DNA of 64,000 nucleotides from Pseudomonas frederiksbergensis (GCF_000802155.2 NZ_JQGJ02000008.1:208861-272860); one strand, 5' to 3'. Positions 16,491 to 25,397 are shown, counted from the stretch's first letter. Translations and numbers: made by a program. Notes: generated from the letters alone by a model not told the origin.

Positions 16491-16756
16491 TCTGAGCAGA
16501 CAGATTGTCGTCTGTCAGACGCGCCGAAGTTTCCGACAAGTTTTTAAGGTTGTCCGTCGGAAGCGAGGGCTCTAGCCTCTGGGTGTCGCTGCCAATTCAG
16601 CGGCCGGACGTGAGAATCCGAATACCCACTATGCGCATAAGCGCCCGCCATATAAAGTGCAGGCGCGTTTCGTCCATACATCATGTTATGGCGGCTGTGC
16701 GCGGGCATGTTTCGACATGGCCGGGTATTTAGTGGGTGTTTGACCCGGATTCTCAC
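16491..16756 (+). repeat. Large inverted-repeat/structured element upstream of the DUF6124 gene
   Basis: This is part of a 612-bp gene-free stretch between toxin and DUF6124 gene. GTGAGAATCCG (16610-16620) is exactly inverted at 16746-16756, ACCCACTA (16624-16631) at 16730-16737, and CCGCCAT (16645-16651) at 16688-16694. The first two plus AAT/GTT join into a stem of about 22 bp with one small bulge (TGAC), enclosing about 100 nt with further hairpins. Upstream there are smaller inverted repeats at 16491-16521 (GTCTGA.CAGAC) and about 16529-16561 (TTCCGACAA / TTGTCCGTCGGAA). A structured 5' leader of the DUF6124 gene or a dispersed repeat are the two main options. Confidence 0.65.
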
Positions 16757-16828
16757 CCCGCGTACGGCTGCCACTCTCTAGTCCGTGAGAAGGCTTTGTG
16801 GCGGCTCCAACACCCAAGAAGCATCCAA

Positions 16829-17191
16829 ATGATCAAAGAAACTCCAAACCCACCAAAATCTGCCTCCACTTTTCCCTACGGCGACTATGCTCCCGAAAAG
16901 CTGCAAGAGGCAGCTGACCGTGTGCTGGATCAATATCTCAAGCCTGATGACGACAGCAAGTCGGAACCCAAACCCTCAGTACAGTTATTCACTGTGGCTG
17001 ACGGTATCGACACGGAAGTGTTGCTGGCCAATCTCAGCGAAACCCTGGCTTCGGCCAATGCAATGCTCAACGACCTCGCCTTCGATCAGGACGGCTCGCG
17101 ACGGCATGTAGCGTTGGGGGTGGCCCAGATGATTGAGTTGGGGATGTTGTTGGCGAACAAGTGCCTGGATCGGGTAGAGCTTCGGACTTGA
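16829..17191 (+). CDS. DUF6124 family protein
   Basis: 120 residues from the ATG at 16829, which has AAGAAG a few bases upstream; the longer in-frame start at 16736 would be inside the inverted-repeat element. The pattern MIKETPNPP near the start, AADRVLDQYL, then ASANAMLNDLAFDQDGSRRH and MIELGMLLANKCLD is the DUF6124 pattern seen in many small Pseudomonas proteins, which often occur in several copies per genome. It is soluble, helical in its second half, and its function is unknown. The long folded DNA upstream suggests RNA-level regulation. Confidence 0.8.
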   Translation: MIKETPNPPKSASTFPYGDYAPEKLQEAADRVLDQYLKPDDDSKSEPKPSVQLFTVADGIDTEVLLANLSETLASANAMLNDLAFDQDGSRRHVALGVAQMIELGMLLANKCLDRVELRT

Positions 17192-17211
17192 TGCAATAAG
17201 TGCCGGCCTCA

Positions 17212-17303
17212 TCGCGAGCAGGCTTTGCTCCCACAGGATCCGGTATCGATCATAGGTTGTGTGAGCCACACAACTCCACGGTGGGAGCAAAGCTTGTTCG
17301 CGA
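17212..17303. repeat. REP pair with TCGCGA/GTGGGAGCAAAGC ends
   Basis: TCGCGAGCAGGCTTTGCTCCCAC and, inverted, GTGGGAGCAAAGCTTGTTCGCGA flank about 45 bp. It is followed within 50 bp by a REP pair of a different family. Confidence 0.85.
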
Positions 17304-17348
17304 TAAATCGAAAGGCAAATACAAAAATACCTGTGAAGCACTGAACCT

Positions 17349-17478
17349 GTGGCGAGGGGATTTATCCCCGCTGGGGCGCGAAGCGGCCCAAAACCCAGGG
17401 GGCCCGGTTCTATCAGGCAAATTGAGTTGACTTGCTGGGGCCGCTGCGTAGCCCAGCGGGGATAAATCCCCTCGCCAC
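17349..17478. repeat. REP pair with GTGGCGAGGGGATTTATCCCC ends
   Basis: GTGGCGAGGGG-ATTTATCCCCGCTGGGGC at the left is inverted at the right end (CCCAGCGGGGATAAATCCCC then TCGCCAC). The core GGGGATTTATCCCC itself forms a hairpin. With the preceding pair it fills nearly the whole 306-bp gap between the DUF6124 gene and dapC. Confidence 0.85.
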
Positions 17479-17497
17479 AACAGCCCCGATACAGCCA

Positions 17498-18697
17498 TCA
17501 ACCCCGACGCTGGATGAACGCGCGGATTCGCTCCGCCGCTTCCACGCATTCAGCCAATGGCGCGACCAGGGCCATGCGCACGCGCCCGGCGCCTGGGTTG
17601 ACGCCATCTACTTCGCGGGACAGGTAAGAGCCGGGCACGACCGTCACGTGTTCCTGTTCGAACAGGTCGCGGCAGAAGGCTGCGTCATCGCCCGCCACGT
17701 TCGGCCACAGGTAGAAGCTGCCATCGGGGCGTTGCACATCCAGCACTGGGCTGAGGATTTCCAGCACCGCATCGAACTTTTCCCGGTAAAGCGCGCGGTT
17801 GGCCCGTACGTGCACTTCGTCGTTCCACGCGGCAATGCTTGCCAGTTGGGTCTGAACCGGCATCGCGCAGCCGTGATAGGTGCGGTACAGCAGGAAGCCC
17901 TTGAGGATGTCGGCGTCGCCGGCCACGAAACCGGAGCGCAGGCCGGGCAGGTTGGAGCGCTTGGACAGGCTGTGGAACACCACGCAGCGCTTGAAGTCCT
18001 TGCGGCCCAGTTCAACGCAGGCAGTCAGCAGCCCTGGCGGCGGGGTCTGTTCGTCGAAGTAGAGTTCGCTGTAGCACTCGTCCGAGGCGATGACGAAGTC
18101 GTATTCGTCCGCCAGGGCGATGAGTTTCTTCAGCACGTCCACCGGGATCAAGGCGCCGGTCGGGTTGCCAGGCGAGCACAGGAACAGGATCTGGCAGCGT
18201 TTCCAGATCTCTGGCGAGACCGCATCGAAATCCGGGTTGAAGCCGTTCGCGTCCAGGCACGGCAGGTAGTGCGGTTTGGCGCCGGCCAGGAACGCTGCGC
18301 CTTCGTAGATTTGATAGAACGGGTTCGGGCTCACCACCAGGGCGTCGTCGCCCCGGTTGACCACGGTCTGGGTGAAGGCGAACAAGGCTTCACGGGTGCC
18401 GTTGACCGGCAGCACATGGCGCGCCGGGTCGAGCCAGCCGCTTGGCACATTGAAGCGACGCTCGCACCAACCAGCGATGGCTTCGCGCAGCTCCGGGATG
18501 CCGAGGGTGGTCGGGTACACCGCCATTTTTTCCAGATTGCTGGCCAGCGCCTCAGCTACAAAGCTCGGTGAACGGTGCTTGGGCTCGCCGATGGACAGCG
18601 CGATCGGACGCTTGTCCGGGTTCGGCGTGACGCTGCCGAGCAGGGCGCGCAGTTTTTCGAACGGGTAGGGCTGGAGCTGGGACAGGGCGTTGTTCAT
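17498..18697 (-). CDS. dapC: Succinyldiaminopimelate aminotransferase
   Basis: 399 residues from the ATG at 18697 (MNNALSQLQPYPFEKL). A fold-type I PLP aminotransferase that forms N-succinyl-L,L-diaminopimelate from its keto precursor with glutamate as donor. SIGEPKHRSP, the substrate-binding NPNPFYQ-like segment, CSPGNPTGALIP and the PLP lysine in SLSKRSNLPGLRSGF are visible, the last being characteristic of DapC. It lies 39 bp downstream of glnD on the same strand; a map-glnD-dapC order is common in pseudomonads. Confidence 0.94.
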   Translation of the reverse strand: MNNALSQLQPYPFEKLRALLGSVTPNPDKRPIALSIGEPKHRSPSFVAEALASNLEKMAVYPTTLGIPELREAIAGWCERRFNVPSGWLDPARHVLPVNGTREALFAFTQTVVNRGDDALVVSPNPFYQIYEGAAFLAGAKPHYLPCLDANGFNPDFDAVSPEIWKRCQILFLCSPGNPTGALIPVDVLKKLIALADEYDFVIASDECYSELYFDEQTPPPGLLTACVELGRKDFKRCVVFHSLSKRSNLPGLRSGFVAGDADILKGFLLYRTYHGCAMPVQTQLASIAAWNDEVHVRANRALYREKFDAVLEILSPVLDVQRPDGSFYLWPNVAGDDAAFCRDLFEQEHVTVVPGSYLSREVDGVNPGAGRVRMALVAPLAECVEAAERIRAFIQRRG

Positions 18698-18736
18698 CGT
18701 TGCGCAATCTCTCAAATCGGCTGAATCATGACGCGA

Positions 18737-21439
18737 TCAGATGCTGATTCGCGTCAGGTTGATGTCGGGTTCCTGGTTGACGCTCAAATGCTGCACGATC
18801 GCCTCCTGCAAGCGGCTGCACAACTGCGGATCGGACAACGGCTGGTTGTGTGCGTCGGTAATGAAGAACACGTCCTCCACCCGCTCGCCGAGCGTGGCGA
18901 TCTTGGCGTTTTGCAGCGAAAGGTCGAACTCCAGGAAGATATGGCCGACCCGCGCCAGCAGGCCCGGGCGATCTGGCGCGCTGAGTTCCAGCACGGTGAC
19001 CTGGCGCTGGGCGTCGTTGTGGATCGTCACTTGTGGCGCGAAGGCGAAATGCTTGAGCTGGCGCGGCACGCGGCGCTGGATGATGGTCGGGTAGTCCGCC
19101 GGGTTGCGCAGGGCTTCGGTGAGGCCGTCGCGAATCTGCTTGACCCGCGCCGGGTTGTCGCCGATCGAATCGCCGTCGGTGTCGAGCACGATGTAGGTGT
19201 CGAGGGTGAACTGGCTGGTGGACGTGATGACCCGGGCGTCATGGATGTTGAGGTTGAGTTGGTCCATCGCCGCCACGGTCACGGCGAAGAAGTCGTGCTG
19301 GTCCGGTGCATAGATGAAAATCTGCGTACCGCCCTCGAACTCGCGCTGCGTGGTTTCCTTGATCAACACCAGCGGGCCGCCATCGGCCGGCTGCTGCAGG
19401 ATCGCGTCGCTGTGCCAGGCCACGTCGCCGGCGGTGTGGCGCAGGAAGTAGTCATCGCCCAACTGCGACCAGAGCTGCTCGACATCGTCCGGATCGGTGC
19501 CGCCGCGCACCAGGATGTCCAGGGCCGCGCTCTGGGTACGACGGATCTGCTCCTCGCGGTCCACCGGATTCTCCAGGCCGCGGCGCAGGGCTCGCTTGGT
19601 CTCGGTGTAGAGCTGGCGCAACAGGCTCGCGCGCCAGGAATTCCACAGGCTCGGGTTGGTGGCGTTGATGTCTGCCACGGTCAGTACGTAGAGGTAATCC
19701 AGGCGCGTTTCATCACCGACGATCTGGGCGAAGTCATGGATGACCTGCGGGTCGGACAGGTCCTTGCGCTGGGCGGTGGTCGACATCACCAGGTGGTTCT
19801 GGACGAGCCAGACGATCAGCCGGCTGTCCCATACCGGCAGTTGGTGCCGCTGGCAGAACGCCTCGGCATCCACCGCGCCAATCTCGGAATGGTCGCCCTG
19901 GCGGCCCTTGCCAATGTCGTGGTATAGCCCGGCCATGTAGATCAGCTCGGGCTTGGGCAGCTTGGCCATGAGTTTGCTGGCCAGCGGGAATTTCTCTGAT
20001 ACCTGGGTGTATTGCAGCTTACGCAGGTGCTTGATCAGGTTCAGGGTGTGGGCATCGACCGTATAGATGTGGAACAGGTCGTGTTGCATCTGCCCGACGA
20101 TGAAACCGAACTCCGGCAGGTAGCGGCCGAGGATTCCGTAGCGGTTCATGCGGCGCAGGTTGCGGTGCACACCGATCTTGCACTTGAACAGTTCGATGAA
20201 CAGGCTGGTGTTGCGAATGTCATGGCGAAAATCGTCATCGATCAGGTGACGGTTTTCCCGCAGCAGGCGAATGGTATCGGCGCGCACGCCCTTGATTTCC
20301 GGCTGCTGGGCCATCAGCACGAAAATCTCGAGCATGGCAAACGGCGTGCGGCGGAATACGTTGGCGTTGCGCGCTTCGATGTAGCCGTCGTGCAGTTGAA
20401 AGCGGGAGTTGATCGGCTGCGGCGGCTCTTCATCTTCGGGGGCGAGGATCACCTCCTCGAAATGCTGGATGATCAGTTCGCTGAGCTGGGCGATGCTCAT
20501 CACCACGCGGTAATACTGCTGCATGAAGTTTTCGATGGATTGCTTGGCGTCCTGTCCTTCGAAACCCAGCAGGCCGGCGATGGAACGCTGGTGATCGAAC
20601 AGCAGGCGGTCCTCGGAGCGCCCGGCGAGCATATGGAGTGCGTAGCGGACCTTCCACAAAAACTCCTGGGACGACGCCAACAGGGCATTTTCGCTTTCCA
20701 CCAGGAAACCCTCGCCGGCCAGGGCTCGCAGGTTCAACGTGCCGTACTGGCGACGGGCGACCCACAAGATGGTCTGGATATCCCGCAGCCCGCCAGGCGA
20801 GCCCTTGACGTTGGGTTCCAGGTTGTACTCGGTGTCGTTGTACTTGTGGTGACGGGCCTTTTGTTCGGCGCGCTTGGCCAGGAAGAAATCCTTGCTCGGC
20901 CACATTTGCGCCGTACTGGTGACGTCGAGCATGCGCTGGCGCAGGCGCTCGGGGCCGGCGATGGTGCGGCTTTCCATCAGGTTGGTGATCACCGTCAGGT
21001 CGGCGCGGGCCTCGTCGGCGCATTCCTGCACCGAGCGTACGCTCTGGCCGACTTCCAGGCCGATGTCCCACAGCAACGTCAGGAACCGCTCGATGGAGTC
21101 GCGGAAAACTTCATGGTCGGCACTGTCCAGCAGGATCAGCAGGTCGATATCGGAGTAGGGGTGCAGCTCTCCGCGCCCATATCCGCCCACTGCCACCAGG
21201 GCGATGTCGGCGTCTTCACTCCAATTGAACTGTTCCCAGGCCTTTTGCAGGATGTTATCAACGAACCAGGCGCGGTCTTCGATCAGCCGGCGGATATCGC
21301 GGCCACTGCGAAAGCGCTGGTCGAGCACTTCATGCGCTTGGCGGATCGCCTTCTTGAACGCCGAGATGGGGCTTGCCTTCAGGGCCAGTTCAGCCTGGAA
21401 CTGGCCGCGGTCGAAGAGTTCGGGATCCACCTGCGGCAT
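18737..21439 (-). CDS. glnD: Bifunctional uridylyltransferase/uridylyl-removing enzyme GlnD
   Basis: 900 residues from the ATG at 21439, the normal length. GlnD senses glutamine and adds or removes UMP on PII proteins, controlling nitrogen assimilation. The nucleotidyltransferase motif GGYGRGELHPYSDIDLLIL is at about residues 85-103, the HD hydrolase motif (LYHDIGKGRQGDHSEIG) near 465, and two ACT domains fill the last 200 residues (TVAAMDQLNLNIHDARV and LSAPDRPGLLARVGHIF). The frame is open far upstream through map, but the family start is at 21439. It is transcribed after map. Confidence 0.96.
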   Translation of the reverse strand: MPQVDPELFDRGQFQAELALKASPISAFKKAIRQAHEVLDQRFRSGRDIRRLIEDRAWFVDNILQKAWEQFNWSEDADIALVAVGGYGRGELHPYSDIDLLILLDSADHEVFRDSIERFLTLLWDIGLEVGQSVRSVQECADEARADLTVITNLMESRTIAGPERLRQRMLDVTSTAQMWPSKDFFLAKRAEQKARHHKYNDTEYNLEPNVKGSPGGLRDIQTILWVARRQYGTLNLRALAGEGFLVESENALLASSQEFLWKVRYALHMLAGRSEDRLLFDHQRSIAGLLGFEGQDAKQSIENFMQQYYRVVMSIAQLSELIIQHFEEVILAPEDEEPPQPINSRFQLHDGYIEARNANVFRRTPFAMLEIFVLMAQQPEIKGVRADTIRLLRENRHLIDDDFRHDIRNTSLFIELFKCKIGVHRNLRRMNRYGILGRYLPEFGFIVGQMQHDLFHIYTVDAHTLNLIKHLRKLQYTQVSEKFPLASKLMAKLPKPELIYMAGLYHDIGKGRQGDHSEIGAVDAEAFCQRHQLPVWDSRLIVWLVQNHLVMSTTAQRKDLSDPQVIHDFAQIVGDETRLDYLYVLTVADINATNPSLWNSWRASLLRQLYTETKRALRRGLENPVDREEQIRRTQSAALDILVRGGTDPDDVEQLWSQLGDDYFLRHTAGDVAWHSDAILQQPADGGPLVLIKETTQREFEGGTQIFIYAPDQHDFFAVTVAAMDQLNLNIHDARVITSTSQFTLDTYIVLDTDGDSIGDNPARVKQIRDGLTEALRNPADYPTIIQRRVPRQLKHFAFAPQVTIHNDAQRQVTVLELSAPDRPGLLARVGHIFLEFDLSLQNAKIATLGERVEDVFFITDAHNQPLSDPQLCSRLQEAIVQHLSVNQEPDINLTRISI

Positions 21440-21483
21440 CGAATGGCTTTCCTTTCTATCTATATCTATAGGCTGGTTACGGG

Positions 21484-22266
21484 TCAGGCGGAAACGCGCG
21501 GGATGGTGTCGTCGCTGCGCAGGGTAAAGATCTCGTAGCCGGTCTCGGTCACCAGCAGCGTGTGTTCCCACTGCGCCGACAGCTTGCGATCCTTGGTAAT
21601 GGCAGTCCAACCGTCGCCCAATACCTTGGTGTCGGCGCGGCCCTGGTTGATCATCGGCTCGATGGTGAAGGTCATGCCAGCCTGCAGTTCCATGCCGGTG
21701 CCGGCACGGCCGTAGTGCAGGATCTGCGGTTCTTCGTGAAACACCTTGCCAATGCCGTGGCCGCAGAACTCGCGCACCACCGAAAACCCGTTCTTTTGCG
21801 CGTGCTTCTGGATCACTTCGCCGATGTCGCCCAGGCGGCAGCCCGGTTTCACCAGCTCGATGGCCATGTACATGCATTCCTGGGTGACCTTGGACAGGCG
21901 CTCGGCCCACTCCGGCACGTTGCCGACATGGAACATGCGGCTGGTGTCGCCGTGGTAGCCGTCCTTGATGACGGTGACGTCGATGTTCAAGGTGTCGCCG
22001 TCCTTCAACGGTTTCTCGTTGGGGATGCCGTGGCAGACCACATGGTTGATCGAGGTGCAGATCGACTTCGGGAAGCCTTTGTAGTTGAGCGGGGCCGGGA
22101 TGGCTTTCTGCTCGTTGACGATATAGTCGTGGCAGATGCGGTCCAGCTCTTCCGTGGTCACGCCCGGCTTGACGTAGTCGGCGATCATCTCCAGCACTTC
22201 GGCGGCGAGTTTGCCGGCGACACGCATTTTTGCGATGTCCTCGGGCGTCTTGAGGGTAACGGTCAT
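21484..22266 (-). CDS. map: Type I methionine aminopeptidase
   Basis: 260 residues. It removes the N-terminal methionine from nascent proteins with small second residues. The metal ligands are in the expected places: NIDVTVIKDGYHGDTSRMF (two Asp), EFCGHGIGKVFHEEPQILH (His) and the Glu pairs in MTFTIEPMINQG and TEHTLLVTE-like ends (here EHTLLVTETGYE). It is divergent from rpsB, as in E. coli, with 373 bp between. Confidence 0.96.
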   Translation of the reverse strand: MTVTLKTPEDIAKMRVAGKLAAEVLEMIADYVKPGVTTEELDRICHDYIVNEQKAIPAPLNYKGFPKSICTSINHVVCHGIPNEKPLKDGDTLNIDVTVIKDGYHGDTSRMFHVGNVPEWAERLSKVTQECMYMAIELVKPGCRLGDIGEVIQKHAQKNGFSVVREFCGHGIGKVFHEEPQILHYGRAGTGMELQAGMTFTIEPMINQGRADTKVLGDGWTAITKDRKLSAQWEHTLLVTETGYEIFTLRSDDTIPRVSA

Positions 22267-22470
22267 ACAGGCTCTCTCTGCGCCCGACGGCGCTGTTCAA
22301 AACGAAATGGGCGGTGGATGATGATCCATGCGGCCCTGAAAAACGCGATTCTAACAGACGAGCAAGGCAAATCCGCGCCTGCGTGCATCGCTTCTGTCTA
22401 TAAGGGTGTGTATTCACAGCCGATGGAAGGGCAGGACAAGGGTGCTTCTCTAGGATTTCAGAATCCGGGT

Positions 22471-22498
22471 TTCGTTTTCGCCCTTGCTGTGGTATAAA
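22471..22498 (+). promoter_or_regulatory. Probable rpsB promoter
   Basis: TATAAA (22493-22498, within TATAAAAT) with TTCGTT 16 bp upstream as a weak -35. The predicted start near 22505 gives a leader of about 135 nt. The rest of the map-rpsB gap upstream (22267-22470) shows no gene. Confidence 0.55.
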
Positions 22499-22504
22499 AT
22501 GCGC

Positions 22505-22639
22505 CGCTTTCCGGGGATGACCCCGTAAGCTTAAATCCACACACGTGTCGACACGATGACCTGGGTGCCTTTGGCTGTATAGCCACTGGTTGGTCATTGG
22601 GATACGTGGAGGCCAAACCCGACTTATCAAGGAACTATC
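22505..22639 (+). ncRNA. rpsB leader RNA (t44-like, S2 autoregulation candidate)
   Basis: The leader holds CGGGG-ATGA-CCCCG (22512-22525), the palindrome CGTGTCGACACG and the hairpin GGCT-GTAT-AGCC before the ribosome-binding site AAGGA. In gammaproteobacteria the rpsB 5' region carries the t44/rpsB leader motif through which ribosomal protein S2 represses rpsB-tsf. Position and hairpin content fit; the consensus itself could not be checked. Confidence 0.5.
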
Positions 22640-23380
22640 ATGTCCCAAGTCAACATGCGCGATATGCTGAAGGCCGGTGTGCACTTCGGTCACCAGACCC
22701 GTTACTGGAACCCGAAAATGGGCAAGTACATTTTCGGCGCGCGTAACAAGATCCACATCATCAACCTTGAAAAAACCCTGCCGATGTTCAACGAAGCACT
22801 GACCTTCGTAGAGCGCCTGGCCCAGGGCAAAAACAAGATTCTGTTCGTCGGCACCAAGCGTTCCGCTGGCAAGATCGTTGCTGAAGAAGCAGCACGTTGC
22901 GGTTCGCCGTACGTCGATCACCGCTGGTTGGGCGGCATGCTGACCAACTTCAAGACCATTCGCGCTTCCATCAAGCGTCTGCGTGACCTTGAAGTCCAGT
23001 CCGAAGACGGTACTTTCGCCAAGCTGACCAAGAAAGAAGCGCTGATGCGCACTCGCGATCTTGAGAAGCTGGACCGCTCCCTGGGCGGTATCAAGGACAT
23101 GGGCGGTCTGCCTGACGCACTGTTCGTGATCGACGTTGACCACGAGCGCATCGCGATCACCGAAGCCAACAAGCTGGGTATCCCGGTCATCGGCGTTGTC
23201 GATACCAACAGCAGCCCGGAAGGCGTTGACTACATCATCCCAGGCAACGATGACGCCATTCGCGCCATCCAGCTGTACATGGGTTCGATGGCTGATGCTG
23301 TGATCCGTGGTCGCAACAATGTTTCTGGCGGTACTGTTGAGTTCGCAGCTGACGAAGCTCCGGCAGCAGCCGCTGAGTAA
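22640..23380 (+). CDS. rpsB: 30S ribosomal protein S2
   Basis: 246 residues. S2 joins the small subunit late in assembly. The family signature at the N-terminus (MSQVNMRDMLKAGVHFGHQT, then WNPKMGKYIFG) and the signature PDALFVIDVDHERIAITEANKLGIP are intact, with the usual Ala/Glu-rich tail. It is the first gene of rpsB-tsf and is followed by an intergenic hairpin terminator that probably reduces tsf transcription relative to rpsB. Confidence 0.99.
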   Translation: MSQVNMRDMLKAGVHFGHQTRYWNPKMGKYIFGARNKIHIINLEKTLPMFNEALTFVERLAQGKNKILFVGTKRSAGKIVAEEAARCGSPYVDHRWLGGMLTNFKTIRASIKRLRDLEVQSEDGTFAKLTKKEALMRTRDLEKLDRSLGGIKDMGGLPDALFVIDVDHERIAITEANKLGIPVIGVVDTNSSPEGVDYIIPGNDDAIRAIQLYMGSMADAVIRGRNNVSGGTVEFAADEAPAAAAE

Positions 23381-23408
23381 TCGACGCCCCTGGCGTTGAC
23401 TCAGTAAG

Positions 23409-23435
23409 CAAAAAGGGGGCTTGGCCCCCTTTTTG
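23409..23435 (+). terminator. Hairpin terminator/attenuator between rpsB and tsf
   Basis: GCAAAAAGGGGGC-TTG-GCCCCCTTTTTGC: a long perfect stem with a T-run in its 3' arm, about 140 bp before tsf. Because A-rich and T-rich arms mirror each other it could work on both strands. Confidence 0.8.
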
Positions 23436-23575
23436 CCACCTCGAAAACCATTTGCCGCCAGTGCAGTGACTTTTTTGTAACCTGCCGCGGCCTATAAGCA
23501 GTGGTTTTTCGGGAAGAATTGATCGCCCGTTCGATCGGGTGGAATGGTTGAAAACCTATCCAAGAGGATTTTGAA

Positions 23576-24442
23576 ATGGCAGAGATTACTGCAGCGTTGG
23601 TCAAAGAACTGCGCGAGCGTACCGGCGAAGGCATGATGGATTGCAAGAAAGCCTTGACCAAGGCTGGCGGCGACATCGAGAAAGCCATTGATGACATGCG
23701 TGCTTCGGGCGCCATCAAGGCAGCCAAGAAAGCCGGCAACGTTGCCGCTGAAGGCGCCATCGCCATCAAGGACGACGGTAAAGCCGCCGTTCTGCTGGAA
23801 GTCAACTCCCAGACCGACTTCCTGGCCCTGCAAGACGACTTCAAGGCATTCGTCGCTGCCAGCGTCGACAAGGCCTTCGCTGACAAACTGACCGACGCAG
23901 CTCCGCTGATCGAAGCTCAGGAAGAAGCGCGCCTGGTACTGGTTGGCAAGACCGGCGAAAACGTCAACATCCGTCGCCTGGTTCGCGTTGAAGGTGACGT
24001 GGTCGGTACCTACCTGCACGGCAACAAGATCGGTGTTGCAGTTGTCCTGAAGGGCGGCGATACCGAGCTGGCGAAAGACATCGCCATGCACGTGGCTGCG
24101 ACCAACCCTGAGTTCCTGCTGCCTTCGGACGTTTCGGCTGAAGCGATCGAGCGCGAGAAGGGCGTTTTCCTGCAGCTGAACGAAGAGAAGCTGAAAGGCA
24201 AGCCTGCTGAAATCGCCGAGAAAATGGTCAGCGGCCGTATTTCCAAGTTCCTGGCCGAAGCCAGCCTGGTCGAGCAGGCGTTCGTCAAGAACCCGGAAAT
24301 CAAGGTTGGCGACCTGGCGAAGAAAGCCGGCGCTGAAATCGTTTCCTTCACCTACTTCAAAGTGGGCGAAGGTATCGAGAAGCCGGTCGACAACTTCGCT
24401 GAAGAAGTTGCTGCCCAGGTAGCTGCTGCCAGCAAGCAATAA
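23576..24442 (+). CDS. tsf: Translation elongation factor Ts
   Basis: 288 residues. EF-Ts exchanges GDP for GTP on EF-Tu. The opening MAEITAALVKELRERTGEGM with MDCKKAL, the TDF-containing motif VNSQTDFLALQDDF that contacts EF-Tu, and the C-terminal KVGEGIEKP are all present. It is preceded by AAGAGG. It may be transcribed by read-through of the rpsB terminator or from its own promoter. Confidence 0.99.
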   Translation: MAEITAALVKELRERTGEGMMDCKKALTKAGGDIEKAIDDMRASGAIKAAKKAGNVAAEGAIAIKDDGKAAVLLEVNSQTDFLALQDDFKAFVAASVDKAFADKLTDAAPLIEAQEEARLVLVGKTGENVNIRRLVRVEGDVVGTYLHGNKIGVAVVLKGGDTELAKDIAMHVAATNPEFLLPSDVSAEAIEREKGVFLQLNEEKLKGKPAEIAEKMVSGRISKFLAEASLVEQAFVKNPEIKVGDLAKKAGAEIVSFTYFKVGEGIEKPVDNFAEEVAAQVAAASKQ

Positions 24443-24467
24443 GACGGTTTTCATAACGTCGCCCAGA

Positions 24468-24502
24468 AGAGGCTGCCCGCTTAACGCGCGCAGCCTCTTT
24501 TT
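24468..24502 (+). terminator. rpsB-tsf operon terminator
   Basis: AGAGGCTGC (24468-24476) pairs with GCAGCCTCT (24490-24498), followed by T's. The loop is 13 nt. Confidence 0.85.
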
Positions 24503-24653
24503 GGATGGGATGCCGATTTATATTGGTTTCCTGCCGGAACTGGCTTACAAAGCCGTGTTCCGATGGCGCTGTGTCAGCGTCAGACTAGAGTGAACGCAGG
24601 CTGAAAACAGCTTGCAAAGAATTTTTGAGAATACGCCGCAGGAGAGATTCGCA

Positions 24654-25397
24654 ATGGCTCAGCAGGGCAGTGGTTATCAGGCTCGCTATAAACGCATTCT
24701 ACTCAAGCTTAGCGGCGAGGCCCTGATGGGCTCGGAAGAGTTCGGGATCGACCCGAAAGTGCTGGATCGCATGGCCCTGGAAGTTGGCCAGTTGGTCGGG
24801 ATCGGCGTCCAGGTCGGCCTGGTCATCGGCGGCGGCAACCTGTTCCGCGGCGCAGCGCTGAGCGCGGCCGGCATGGATCGGGTCACAGGCGACCACATGG
24901 GCATGCTGGCCACTGTGATGAACGCCCTGGCTATGCGCGACGCGCTCGAGCGTGCCAATATCTCGGCCATCGTGATGTCGGCCATTTCCATGGTTGGCGT
25001 GACCGATCACTACGATCGCCGCAAAGCCATGCGCCACCTCAACTCCAAGGAAGTGGTGATTTTCGCCGCCGGTACCGGTAATCCGTTCTTCACCACGGAT
25101 TCGGCTGCGTGCCTGCGAGCGATCGAGATCGACGCCGATGTCGTGCTCAAGGCAACCAAGGTGGATGGTGTGTACACCGCTGACCCGTTCAAAGACCCGC
25201 ATGCCGAGAAGTTCGATCATCTGACCTACGATGAAGTGCTGGATCGCAAGCTGGGTGTAATGGACCTGACGGCTATCTGCCTGTGCCGCGACCACAAGAT
25301 GCCTCTGCGCGTTTTCAACATGAACAAACCCGGTGCCCTGCTCAATATCGTCCATGGCGGCGCCGAAGGAACACTGATCGAGGAAGGCAAGCAATGA
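24654..25397 (+). CDS. pyrH: UMP kinase
   Basis: 247 residues from the ATG at 24654 after GGAGAG. PyrH phosphorylates UMP to UDP, is hexameric, and belongs to the amino acid kinase family. YKRILLKLSGEALMG, GGGNLFRGAAL and the DHMGMLATVMNALAM stretch are diagnostic. It overlaps frr by 4 bp (ATGA), which implies coupled translation. Confidence 0.98.
   Translation: MAQQGSGYQARYKRILLKLSGEALMGSEEFGIDPKVLDRMALEVGQLVGIGVQVGLVIGGGNLFRGAALSAAGMDRVTGDHMGMLATVMNALAMRDALERANISAIVMSAISMVGVTDHYDRRKAMRHLNSKEVVIFAAGTGNPFFTTDSAACLRAIEIDADVVLKATKVDGVYTADPFKDPHAEKFDHLTYDEVLDRKLGVMDLTAICLCRDHKMPLRVFNMNKPGALLNIVHGGAEGTLIEEGKQ

Noticed and set aside
16544..16774. A 76-codon minus-strand frame across the inverted-repeat element
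   Set aside because: It follows the paired arms, lacks domain features and conflicts with a leader on the other strand. Probably a frame imposed by the repeat.
20012..21538. A 508-codon frame opposite glnD
   Set aside because: Low-complexity Gln/Val/His-rich composition typical of antisense shadows.
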